From positions 1 through 45,815 of the forward strand of contig NZ_QUAL01000168.1 in the NCBI RefSeq assembly GCF_003579925.1: a stretch of 45,815 nt of DNA, read 5' to 3'. The position numbers and the translations under genes are program-made. Each line of letters opens with the position of its first letter. Position 1 is the stretch's first letter. The notes below the pieces were generated by a model, which saw nothing but the letters and a program-made list of their open reading frames with translations, was not told the origin of the DNA and ran no database searches. Source of the stretch: Jiangella rhizosphaerae (GTDB lineage Bacteria; Actinomycetota; Actinomycetes; Jiangellales; Jiangellaceae). This document shows, piece by piece, positions 32,988-41,882 of this stretch.

Positions 32988-35900
32988 ATGTTGGGTAAGC
33001 GATCCGCATCCTTACTGTTGTTCCTGGCGCTGCTGATGTCCGTCCTGGTCAGCGCGCCGGCCACCGCCCAGACCGTCGAGCCTCCGGCCGACACCGAGAG
33101 CACGTTCGCGGAACTGTCCGCGGCCGACGAGTTCGAGAAGGTGCTGGTGGCCCCCGGTATCTCCCAGCCGATGTCCATGGACATCGCCGACGACGGCCGC
33201 GTCTTCATGACCAGCCGCGACGGCGTGATCCGGGTCTATCACCCGGATACGGAACAGGTGACCGTGGCGGCCGAGCTGAGTGTGTTCGACGACCACCCGC
33301 TGCCGCCGAATCCCGACTTCCAGGGATCGAAGAACCAGGAGGGCGGCCTCCTGGGCCTGGCCCTGGACCCGGACTTCGCGACGAACGGCTGGGTGTACGT
33401 CTACTACACCAGCCGGGAGGAGAACGCCCACTACCTCTCCCGGTACGTCGTCGAGGGCGACCAGCTCGACGTCTCGTCGGAGATCGTCATGCTGAAGGTG
33501 CCCTACAACAAGACGCACTGCTGCCACGTCGCGGGCGACCTGGAGTTCGACTCCGCCGGCAACCTCTACCTGAGCACCGGTGACGAGTCGCCGCCGGACC
33601 TGAACGAGCAGTACTCGCCGCTCGACAGCCGTCCGACCCACTGGTACAACGACGACCGGCGGACGTCGGGCAACACGAACGACCTACGCGGGAAGGTTCT
33701 GCGCATCACCCCGCAGCCGGACGGCACGTACACGATCCCGGACGGCAACCTGTTCACGGGCGAGGAGGAGGGCGGCGGCAAGACCCGCCCGGAGATCTAT
33801 GCGATGGGATTCCGGAACCCGTTCCGGATCTCGATCGACCCGGCGACCGACCGGCTGCACATCGGCAACTACGGCCCGGACCGGCTCGGCGAGTGGACCG
33901 AGCGCGGACCGTGGGGCTTCGACCAGTACATGGCGACGTCCGAGGCGGCCAACTTCGGCTACCCGTTCTGCATCGGCAACAACTACCCGTACCGTCCGTG
34001 GGACTACGCGACGAACCAGCCCCTCGGCGACTTCTACGACTGCCAGAACGGGCCGGTCAACGACTCGCCGAACAACACGGGGCTCGACCAGCTCCCGCCG
34101 GTGAAGCCGGCGACCATCTACTACCCGCGCAGCTGGGCCGGCTGGCCCGAGACGTGGGTCGGCTGGCCGGCGCAGGAGATCAACCCGATCCCCGAGCCAT
34201 TCCTCAACATGGGGTCCGGCGCGGGCGGGCCGATGTCCGGCCCAGTGTATCGCTACGACGCCGATCTGCAGTCCGACACGAAGTTCCCCGAACACTACGA
34301 CGGGCGCTGGTTCCTGCTCGACTTCCACCGCGGGCACGTGAAGACGGTCGAGCTGGACGAGAACGAGACCGTCGTCGCCATCGACGACTTCATGCCGGGC
34401 CAGACCTGGTCGGGGCTGATGGACGGGGAGTTCGGCCCGGACGGCTCGCTGTACGTGCTGGAGGGCGGCGCGTTCGGCAGCAGCCCGAACGCCGGCCTGT
34501 ACCGGGTCGACTACCTCGGCGGCGGCCCCGGCGTCGGTGAGTGCGTGAACGACGACTTCGCCGGCACCGAGCTGGACCGGGAGCGCTGGTCGACGATCGT
34601 GCGCGAGAACGCCGACGGGTACCGGCAGACCGACGGCGCCCTCGAGATCGACATGCTGCAGGGCGACATGATCAGCAACCATTTGAGCGGCAACATCAAC
34701 ACCACCGCGCAGAACCTGATCATGGCTCCGGTGCCGGACGGCAACTGGGTCGCCCAGGTCACCGTCGAGCTGCCGGCCGGAGTGACCAGCCACGACCAGG
34801 CCGGGTTCATCATCTACGACGACGACCAGAACTTCACCAAGGCCGCCTACTTCCCGCCCTACGGCGGTGCGGCCGACGGCCGGTTCGAGTACCTGTACCA
34901 CGAGAACGGTGAGATCCGGTACCAGAGCGGCGTCGACAACGCGACCATCGCGGCCGCGCCGTTGACGCTGCAGCTGCGGCTCACCGGCGACGGCGAGAAC
35001 GTGCGCGCCGCCTATTCGCGCGACGGCGTGACCTGGGTCAACGTCGGGCGGCCGGCGCCGATCTCGAACTACGAGGCGCCCACGTTCGGCTTCTTCGCCG
35101 CCCACGGCCCGGCGGAGATCGAGGACCCGCTGACGGCGTCGTTCTCGGGCTTCTCGCTGTGCGTCCCGGAGGAGCCCGCGTGCGCCGCACCGACGGTGGA
35201 CGCCGGGTACCGGCCGCTGTGGGACGGCGCCACGCTGACCGGCTGGAACCAGGCCGGTCCGGGTGGGTTCGCGATCGTCCCGGACGGGGAGCGGGCGGGC
35301 TCGTGCGCGCTGGAGTCGGTCGGCGACGCGGCCGGTCTCGGGATGCTGTGGCACGAGGAGGAGTTCGAGTCCTACCGCCTGCACCTCGACTTCAAGGCCG
35401 TGGCCGCCGACGACAACTCCGGCGTGTTCATCGGGTTCCCCGACCCCGGTGACGACCCGTGGGTCGCGGTGCGCCAGGGCTACGAGATCCAGATCGACGA
35501 CACAGGCGGCTCTCCCGGTGCCGCGGACAGCTCCAAGACCGGTTCGATCTACACCTTCCAGGCCCCGACGTCGTTCCCGACCGTGCCCGGTCAGTGGAAC
35601 GAGATGGAGATCGAGGTCGACGACCCGATGATCCGCGTGTGGATCAACGACGTGCTGGTCAACGAGTTCCACAACCACGACCCCGCACGCGACCTCGCCT
35701 CCGGGTTCGTCGGGATCCAGAACAACCGCGTGTCGGACAACGTGTTCTTCCGCGACATCTGGATCAAGGAGCTCGGCGACGACCAGTGCCCCGAGCCGCA
35801 GACGCCGCCGGCGGGCTTCGTGCCGCTGTTCGACGGCCAGACGCTGGACGGCTGGACGATGGCCGGTCCGGGCGGCTTCGAGATCGACGAGTGCGGGCTG

Positions 35901-37532
35901 CTCGAGCCGTACGGCGGCATGGGCCTGCTCTGGTACGACCGGCAGACGTTCGAGGACTTCGTCATGCGGGTCGACTTCCGGGTCCACGCGCCGACGGACA
36001 ACTCCGGCGTGTACGTCCGCTTCCCCGACCCGCAAGGGGACCCGACGAACACGATCGACGAGGGCCACGAGGTGCAGATCTACGACGCCACCGACAACCC
36101 GCTGACCCGGACCGGCGCGATCTACAACTTCGCACCGGCCGAGACGCTGGCCACCAACCCGATCGGCGAGTGGAACACGATGGAGATCGAGGTGATCGGG
36201 CAGGAGTACCGCGTCACGCTCAACGGCACCGAGGTCACCACGTTCACCGGCGACGGCAGCCGTCCCCTCGAGGGCTACGTCGGCCTGCAGAACCACTCGT
36301 CGGGGCAGGCCGCCGGCGAGAGCGTCGAGTTCCGTAACGTCTGGATCAAGGAGATCGAGGACGAGCTGACGGTCGACGCCTCGGTCGACCCGGCCGAGCC
36401 CGACGGCGCCGGCGGCTGGTACGTCTCGCCGGTCACGCTCACCCTCGAGTCCAACGACCCGGAGGCGGAGCTGTACTGGCGGCCGCGCACGGACGAGACG
36501 CAGTGGCGCGCGTGGACCGAGCCGGTGGTGTTCGACGCCGATGGCGTCTACAACATCGACTACAAGGCGGTCATCCCGGGCGACGGCGGCGGCGAGCCGG
36601 CCGAGAAGGAGATCCTCGTCGGATCCGGTGGTTTCGGGTTCAGCGAGACCGAGTTCAGCGTGCGGCAGGGCGACACCGTCAAGTTCCAGTACGTCCCCGG
36701 CTACGCGCACGACGTCGTGGTCACCGACGAGAACGGCGTGGTGCTGGCGTCTCGTCCGCTCGGCGACGACTGGGAGGACGACCCGTTCTTCTTCGAGGCG
36801 ACCGAGGAGGGTACGTACTACGTCTACTGCACGCCGCACTCGAACCGGCCGGACCCGGACGACCCGACGACGTGGGCCGGCATGGTGGCGACCTTCGAGG
36901 TGACGCCGTCCGGTGGCGAGCCGCCGGTGGAGACCGGGATCGAGGAGATCGAGTTCCTCATCGACCAGACGGGGCCGGCCACCACGGCCACCCTCGCGGG
37001 CGAGCAGGCCGGCGACGTCTACACCGGCCCGGTCACGGTGACCCTGGACGCTCAGGACGCCACGTCCGGTGTCGCCGAAACGCACTACCGGATGGCCGGT
37101 GCGGAGGAGCCGGTGGCCTACGGCGAGCCGATCACCGTGACCGAGCCCGGCACGCACACCGTCGAGTTCCGGTCGGTGGACGTGGCCGGCAACGTCGAGG
37201 ACTGGCAGTCGGTCGAGTTCACCATCGGCGACGGCGATCCGGGCCCCTGCCCGGCCCCGGATCCGCGCGAGACCGTCATGATCGGCGACGACGACAGCGG
37301 CGTGCCCAGCTATGCGCTCGAGGACGGATGCACGGTCAACGACCTGATCCTCGACGAGGCCGAGTGGAACACCCACGGAGCCTTCCTGCGGCACGTCACG
37401 GAGGTGACCGATCACCTGGTGGCCGACGGCGTGCTCGACGGCAGGGAACGAGGCGCCATCGTCCGCACCGCCGCACGCAGCGACATCGGCAAGCCGGGAG
37501 CGTCGAGCCGGATGTCGTGGTCGCTGTCCTGA
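32988..37532 (+). CDS. giant secreted sugar-active protein: dehydrogenase propeller, DUF1349, two DUF1080, cupredoxin, Ig-like
   Basis: A 1514-residue secreted protein. Signal peptide 1-28 (LLLFLALLMSVLVSAPATAQ). Residues about 47-508 are a GSDH/sorbosone-dehydrogenase-type beta-propeller (MSMDIADDGRVFMTSRDGVI, GLLGLALDPDF, HCCHVAGDLEFDSAGNLYLS, IYAMGFRNPFRISID); the His in HCCHVAG fits the catalytic base of PQQ aldose dehydrogenases. About 520-724 is a DUF1349-like lectin fold. About 740-925 and 944-1120 are two DUF1080 domains of the 3-keto-disaccharide hydrolase family. About 1215-1305 is a cupredoxin (AHDVV, YCTPHSN, AGM copper ligands). About 1331-1413 is an OmpL47-like Ig domain, and 1425-1514 a conserved helical tail. 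GGAGGAA precedes the ATG. It heads the sugar operon. Confidence 0.85.
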   Translation: MLGKRSASLLLFLALLMSVLVSAPATAQTVEPPADTESTFAELSAADEFEKVLVAPGISQPMSMDIADDGRVFMTSRDGVIRVYHPDTEQVTVAAELSVFDDHPLPPNPDFQGSKNQEGGLLGLALDPDFATNGWVYVYYTSREENAHYLSRYVVEGDQLDVSSEIVMLKVPYNKTHCCHVAGDLEFDSAGNLYLSTGDESPPDLNEQYSPLDSRPTHWYNDDRRTSGNTNDLRGKVLRITPQPDGTYTIPDGNLFTGEEEGGGKTRPEIYAMGFRNPFRISIDPATDRLHIGNYGPDRLGEWTERGPWGFDQYMATSEAANFGYPFCIGNNYPYRPWDYATNQPLGDFYDCQNGPVNDSPNNTGLDQLPPVKPATIYYPRSWAGWPETWVGWPAQEINPIPEPFLNMGSGAGGPMSGPVYRYDADLQSDTKFPEHYDGRWFLLDFHRGHVKTVELDENETVVAIDDFMPGQTWSGLMDGEFGPDGSLYVLEGGAFGSSPNAGLYRVDYLGGGPGVGECVNDDFAGTELDRERWSTIVRENADGYRQTDGALEIDMLQGDMISNHLSGNINTTAQNLIMAPVPDGNWVAQVTVELPAGVTSHDQAGFIIYDDDQNFTKAAYFPPYGGAADGRFEYLYHENGEIRYQSGVDNATIAAAPLTLQLRLTGDGENVRAAYSRDGVTWVNVGRPAPISNYEAPTFGFFAAHGPAEIEDPLTASFSGFSLCVPEEPACAAPTVDAGYRPLWDGATLTGWNQAGPGGFAIVPDGERAGSCALESVGDAAGLGMLWHEEEFESYRLHLDFKAVAADDNSGVFIGFPDPGDDPWVAVRQGYEIQIDDTGGSPGAADSSKTGSIYTFQAPTSFPTVPGQWNEMEIEVDDPMIRVWINDVLVNEFHNHDPARDLASGFVGIQNNRVSDNVFFRDIWIKELGDDQCPEPQTPPAGFVPLFDGQTLDGWTMAGPGGFEIDECGLLEPYGGMGLLWYDRQTFEDFVMRVDFRVHAPTDNSGVYVRFPDPQGDPTNTIDEGHEVQIYDATDNPLTRTGAIYNFAPAETLATNPIGEWNTMEIEVIGQEYRVTLNGTEVTTFTGDGSRPLEGYVGLQNHSSGQAAGESVEFRNVWIKEIEDELTVDASVDPAEPDGAGGWYVSPVTLTLESNDPEAELYWRPRTDETQWRAWTEPVVFDADGVYNIDYKAVIPGDGGGEPAEKEILVGSGGFGFSETEFSVRQGDTVKFQYVPGYAHDVVVTDENGVVLASRPLGDDWEDDPFFFEATEEGTYYVYCTPHSNRPDPDDPTTWAGMVATFEVTPSGGEPPVETGIEEIEFLIDQTGPATTATLAGEQAGDVYTGPVTVTLDAQDATSGVAETHYRMAGAEEPVAYGEPITVTEPGTHTVEFRSVDVAGNVEDWQSVEFTIGDGDPGPCPAPDPRETVMIGDDDSGVPSYALEDGCTVNDLILDEAEWNTHGAFLRHVTEVTDHLVADGVLDGRERGAIVRTAARSDIGKPGASSRMSWSLS

Positions 37533-37627
37533 CCCCCCGCTGACAGCCGACGTCCGGCGCCGGTCCGCCACCCGCGGGCCGGCGCCGGACGAAGGCCGTT
37601 CCGCCCTCCAACCTCACGGGAGATCTC

Positions 37628-38944
37628 ATGTCGAACCGACTCGGCCGGCTGGCACCGGCCGTGGGTGCAGTCCTGGTGCTCGCCGCCTGTGGCGAGAGCG
37701 TCGATCCACGGCAGGAGACCGACGCCGGCGCCGACGCGGAGACCGGCGGCGACGGCGGCCAGGTCACGCTCGTCATGGAGAGCTGGCGCAACGACGACCT
37801 CGCGATCTGGGAGGACGTCATCCTGCCCGCGTTCCACGACCAGCATCCGGACATCCGGGTGACCTTCCAGCCGACCGCGCCGGACGAGTACGACGCCGCG
37901 CTCGACGCCAAGCTCTCCGGAGGGACGGCGGGCGACCTGATCACGTGCCGCCCCTTCGACGTCTCGCTGCGCCTCTACGAGGACGGACATCTCGCCCCGC
38001 TGACCGACCTGCCCGGCATGGACGCCTTCGGCGACGTGGCTCGCGCCGCGTGGTCGACCGACGACGGCTCGGAGTCGTTCTGCGTCCCCATGGCATCGGT
38101 GATCCACGGCTTCCTCTACAACGTCGAGATCTTCGACGAGCTCGGTCTCACGCCGCCGGAGACGGAGGAGCAGTTCCACCAGGTCCTCGACACCATCGCC
38201 GCCGACGGCACCTACGCCCCGCTGGTGATGGGCACCGCCGACCAGTGGGAGGCGGCGACCATGGGCCTGCAGAACATCGGCCCGAACTACTGGAACGGCG
38301 AGCAGGGCCGGCAGGCGCTGATCGCCGGAACCGAGCGGTTCGACGACGAGCAGTACGTCGCCGCATTCACCGAGCTCGCCTCGTGGGCGGAGTACCTGCC
38401 CGACGGCTACCAGTCGCTGACCTACCCCGACTCGCAGAACATGTTCACGCTCGGCCGCGGGGCGATCTTCCCGGCCGGCTCCTGGGAGATCGCGCTGTTC
38501 AACCAGCAGGCGGACTTCGAGATGGGGGCGTTCGCCCCTCCGTTGCCGGAGGGCCAGGACGCCTGCTACATCAGCGACCACACCGACATCGGCATCGGCA
38601 TGAACGCGGCCACCGAACATCCGGAGGAGGCGAGGACGTTCCTCGAGTGGACGACCACGGCCGAGTTCGCCGACCTCTATGCCAACGCGTTGCCGGGGTT
38701 CTTCCCGATGTCAGATCACGACGTCGAGGTGGACGATCCGCTGGCGCAGGAGTTCCTGAGCTGGCGCGATCGGTGTGAGTCGACCATCCGGAACTCGTAC
38801 CAGATCCTCTCGCGCGGTGAGCCCAACCTCGAGAACCAGCTGTGGGACCTCAGCGCGCAGGTGCTGAACGGCACGGTCCAGCCGCAGGAGGCCGCGGCGC
38901 AGGCGCAGGCGGGCCTGGACCGCTGGTACGAGCCCCAGCAGTAG
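37628..38944 (+). CDS. sugar ABC transporter substrate-binding lipoprotein (CUT1)
   Basis: A 438-residue family 1 solute-binding protein. The lipobox LVLAAC puts the lipidated Cys at residue 21, then a Gly/Asp/Glu-rich linker. The mature part has VTLVMESWRNDDLAIWEDVI, AFHDQHPDIRVTFQ, PDEYDAALDAKLSGG and AIFPAGSWEIALF. It delivers an oligosaccharide or glycoside to the two permeases that follow 70 bases later. It starts about 95 bases after the secreted-protein gene, with CACGGGAGA as ribosome-binding site. Confidence 0.93.
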   Translation: MSNRLGRLAPAVGAVLVLAACGESVDPRQETDAGADAETGGDGGQVTLVMESWRNDDLAIWEDVILPAFHDQHPDIRVTFQPTAPDEYDAALDAKLSGGTAGDLITCRPFDVSLRLYEDGHLAPLTDLPGMDAFGDVARAAWSTDDGSESFCVPMASVIHGFLYNVEIFDELGLTPPETEEQFHQVLDTIAADGTYAPLVMGTADQWEAATMGLQNIGPNYWNGEQGRQALIAGTERFDDEQYVAAFTELASWAEYLPDGYQSLTYPDSQNMFTLGRGAIFPAGSWEIALFNQQADFEMGAFAPPLPEGQDACYISDHTDIGIGMNAATEHPEEARTFLEWTTTAEFADLYANALPGFFPMSDHDVEVDDPLAQEFLSWRDRCESTIRNSYQILSRGEPNLENQLWDLSAQVLNGTVQPQEAAAQAQAGLDRWYEPQQ

Positions 38945-39014
38945 GTCGAAGGAGCGGGTGTGGCGCGCACCGCCGGACGGTCGCGCCACACCCCACTTCC
39001 GCGAAGGAGCACCC

Positions 39015-39986
39015 ATGACCCCCCTGCGGACCACGGAGCCGCCCGACGGGCTCGGCGTCGACGACACCGCGGCGAGCGGCGCGGGCGCGGCAGCGCCACC
39101 CGCCGCCCGGCCGCGCCGCCGGTTCCCCACCCACCTGATCGTGTTCATCGTGCCGGCGGCGGCGATCTACACGATCTTCATGGTCTACCCCCTGCTCGAC
39201 TCGCTGCGGCTGAGCATGTTCGCGCCCCGCGACGGCGTCCAGACGTTCGTCGGGCTGGACAACTTCGTCCACCTGCTCACCGACGACCTGCTCTCCGAGG
39301 CGTTCTGGAACGCGGTGTGGAACAACCTGGTGTTCTTCGCCGTGCACTTCGTGGTGCAGAACCCGATCGGCCTGCTGCTCGCGGCCCTGCTGGCCACGCC
39401 CACGCTGCGGGGGAGAGGCACCTACCGCACTCTGCTGTTCCTGCCGACGACGCTCAGCGTGGTGATCGTCGGCTTCATCTGGCAGCTCATCATCAGCCCG
39501 GTGTGGGGCTTCGTCGACACCCCGCTGCTCGGGCAGTCGAGCACCGCGCTGGTGACGCTGGCCCTGATGTCGGTGTGGCAGTACGTCGGCATCCCGATGA
39601 TCCTCTTCTACGCCGTTCTCATCAGCATCCCCGACGAGCTCACCGAGGCGGCGACCGTCGACGGCGCCAGCGCGTGGACGACGTTCTGGCGGGTCAAGTT
39701 CCCGCTGATCCTGCCGACCGTCGGCATCGTCTCCGTCGTCACCTACGTCGCCAACATGAACGCGTTCGACCTCATCTACACCGTGAAGGGCGCACTGGCC
39801 GGGCCGGACTTCGCCTCGGACATCATGGGGACGCTGTTCTTCCGCACGTTCTTCGGCTTCCAGCTGCAGCAGGGCTCCAGCACCATGGGCGCCACGGTCG
39901 CCACCATGATGTTCCTGCTCATCCTGGCCGGCGTGCTCCTGTACTTCTACGGCTGGCAGCGGCGCGTCGAGAGCTATCAACTGTGA
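39015..39986 (+). CDS. sugar ABC transporter permease (MalF type)
   Basis: A 323-residue inner-membrane permease. A polar N-terminus of about 38 residues is followed by LIVFIVPAAAIYTIFMVYPL and five more hydrophobic segments. The EAA loop that contacts the ATPase is ELTEAATVDGASAWTTFWRV-KFPLILP. The start at 39015 is chosen over an earlier in-frame codon because GAAGGAG lies just before it. It pairs with the MalG-type permease 10 bases downstream. Confidence 0.93.
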   Translation: MTPLRTTEPPDGLGVDDTAASGAGAAAPPAARPRRRFPTHLIVFIVPAAAIYTIFMVYPLLDSLRLSMFAPRDGVQTFVGLDNFVHLLTDDLLSEAFWNAVWNNLVFFAVHFVVQNPIGLLLAALLATPTLRGRGTYRTLLFLPTTLSVVIVGFIWQLIISPVWGFVDTPLLGQSSTALVTLALMSVWQYVGIPMILFYAVLISIPDELTEAATVDGASAWTTFWRVKFPLILPTVGIVSVVTYVANMNAFDLIYTVKGALAGPDFASDIMGTLFFRTFFGFQLQQGSSTMGATVATMMFLLILAGVLLYFYGWQRRVESYQL

Positions 39987-39996
39987 GGAGCCCAGA

Positions 39997-40881
39997 GTGA
40001 GCGCTGTGAGCACCCCGGTCCGCGGTGTCGGGCGATCGCCCGCGGCGGGCCGGCCGTGGCGGGCACGGGCCGGAGCCGCGGTTCCGCATCTCGTGCTGAT
40101 CGCCTACGTCGTCGTGGCGTGCGGGCCGATCGCGCTGATCGTCATGAACGCGTTCAAGTCCCGGCAGGCGATCTTCGAGCAGCCGTTCGCCTTCCCGACC
40201 CCCGACACCTTCGACATCGCGGGCTTCGAGACGGTCTTCACCCGGGCCCGGTTCGAGCTGTACTTCCTCAACAGCTTCATCGTCACCGTCAGCACGGTGT
40301 TCCTGGTGCTGCTCCTCGGGTCGATGGCCGCGTTCGCCCTGGCCGAGTACCGCTTCGCGGGCATCACCGTCGTCTCGCTCTACCTGGCCGTGGGGATCAT
40401 GATCCCGATCCGGCTGGGGACGGTCGGCATCCTCGACCTCATGGTCCGGCTGGGCCTGGTGAACTCGCTGGCCGGACTGGTCCTGGTGTACACCGCCATG
40501 GGACTGCCGCTGGCCGTGTTCGTGCTGACGGCGTTCTTCAGACAGGTGCCAGGCGACCTGAAGGACGCGGCCCGGATCGACGGCGCGAGCGAGTACCGGG
40601 TGTACGCCCTGGCCCTCCCGCTCGTGCGGCCGGGGCTCGCGGCCATCGGCGTCTACACCATGCTTCCGATCTGGAACGACCTGTGGTTCCCGCTGATCCT
40701 CACCCCCAGCGAGAGCGTCCGCACGGTCACGCTGGGCACGCAGCTGTTCCTCGGGCAGTTCGTCAGCGACTGGAACGCCGTTCTGGCGGTGCTGACGCTG
40801 GCGGCGCTGCCGATGCTGGCCCTGTTCATCATCTTCTCGCGGCAGTTCGTCCGCGGTCTGACGTCGGGAGCGGTCAAGTGA
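39997..40881 (+). CDS. sugar ABC transporter permease (MalG type)
   Basis: A 294-residue permease with six hydrophobic segments beginning VLIAYVVVACGPIALIVMNAF. The EAA loop is DLKDAARIDGASEYRVYALA-LPLVRPG. GTG start with GAGGAG upstream. The operon encodes no ATPase; in actinobacteria such CUT1 importers share a general MsiK-type ATPase coded elsewhere. It overlaps the first oxidoreductase by GTGA. Confidence 0.93.
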   Translation: MSAVSTPVRGVGRSPAAGRPWRARAGAAVPHLVLIAYVVVACGPIALIVMNAFKSRQAIFEQPFAFPTPDTFDIAGFETVFTRARFELYFLNSFIVTVSTVFLVLLLGSMAAFALAEYRFAGITVVSLYLAVGIMIPIRLGTVGILDLMVRLGLVNSLAGLVLVYTAMGLPLAVFVLTAFFRQVPGDLKDAARIDGASEYRVYALALPLVRPGLAAIGVYTMLPIWNDLWFPLILTPSESVRTVTLGTQLFLGQFVSDWNAVLAVLTLAALPMLALFIIFSRQFVRGLTSGAVK

Positions 40882-41882
40882 ACCGGACGCGGGTCGGTAT
40901 CGTCGGCGCGGGCTTCATGGGTTCGGTGCACGCGGCGGCGTGGGCCGCCTGTCCGCAGGCCCGGCTCACCGCGATCGTCGGCGGATCCACCCACCCGCCC
41001 GCGCGGCTCGCCGAGGAGTACGCGATGAAGGCGTGCGCCGATCTCGACGAGCTCCTCGACCTGGTCGACCTCGTCGACATCTGCGTGCCCACCGACCGGC
41101 ACCACGAGGTCACCGTCCGCGCGGCTCGCGCCGGGCGCGCCGTGGTCTGCGAGAAGCCGCTGGCACGAACACCCGGGGAGGCCGCGGACATGATCGCGGT
41201 GTGCCGGGAGGCCGGGGTGCCGCTGCTGCCCGCTCACGTCGTGCGGTTCTTCCCCGAGTACGCGGCCGCGAAGGCGGCGGTCGACGCCGGAGTGATCGGC
41301 GAACCGGCGGTGGTCCGGCTGACTCGGGCGACCTTCCAGCCGGCGAAGCCGGCGGGCAACTGGTACCTCGACGAGGCACGCTCGGGCGGACTCCCGCTGG
41401 ACCTGATGGTGCACGATCTGGACTACGCCCGCTGGATCGCGGGCGACGTCGAGAGCGTGTACGCGCGCAGCGTCCGGGCCGCTCGCCCCGACGCTGCCAC
41501 CGACCACGTCCTGGCCATCCTGCGGCACTCGTCGGGTGCGATCAGCCATGTCGAGGCGTCGTGGGCCTACCCTCCGCCGACGTTTCGCACCCGAGGGGAG
41601 GTGGCGGGCTCCGGCGGTGTCCTCGAGTTCGACTCCGACCGCAGCGCGCCGGTACGTCCGATCCTGCGGGCCGGCACGGGGTCCGGGGAGATGCCGCTGC
41701 CGTCCAGCCCGCTCGCCGAGTCACCGTATGCGGTCCAGCTGCGCCATCTCCTCGACGTCGTCCGCGGTGCGGCGGCGCCGATCGTCACGGCCGAGGACGC
41801 GCTCGCCGCGGTGCGCATCGCAGCCGCCGTCGGCCGGTCGATCGCGAGTGGCCGTCCCGCGAACGTGGAGGAGGTCGCATGA
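40878..41882 (+). CDS. Gfo/Idh/MocA-family oxidoreductase, first copy
   Basis: A 334-residue NAD(P)-dependent sugar oxidoreductase. The Rossmann motif is RVGIVGAGFMGSVHAAAW and the conserved cofactor-site Lys-Pro is in AVVCEKPLARTPGEA. The C-terminal domain has LPLDLMVHDLDYARWIAGD with the family His and Asp. It probably oxidises or reduces the imported sugar at C1 or C3. The GTG start overlaps the permease stop and the end overlaps the second copy by ATGA. Confidence 0.92.
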   Translation: MNRTRVGIVGAGFMGSVHAAAWAACPQARLTAIVGGSTHPPARLAEEYAMKACADLDELLDLVDLVDICVPTDRHHEVTVRAARAGRAVVCEKPLARTPGEAADMIAVCREAGVPLLPAHVVRFFPEYAAAKAAVDAGVIGEPAVVRLTRATFQPAKPAGNWYLDEARSGGLPLDLMVHDLDYARWIAGDVESVYARSVRAARPDAATDHVLAILRHSSGAISHVEASWAYPPPTFRTRGEVAGSGGVLEFDSDRSAPVRPILRAGTGSGEMPLPSSPLAESPYAVQLRHLLDVVRGAAAPIVTAEDALAAVRIAAAVGRSIASGRPANVEEVA

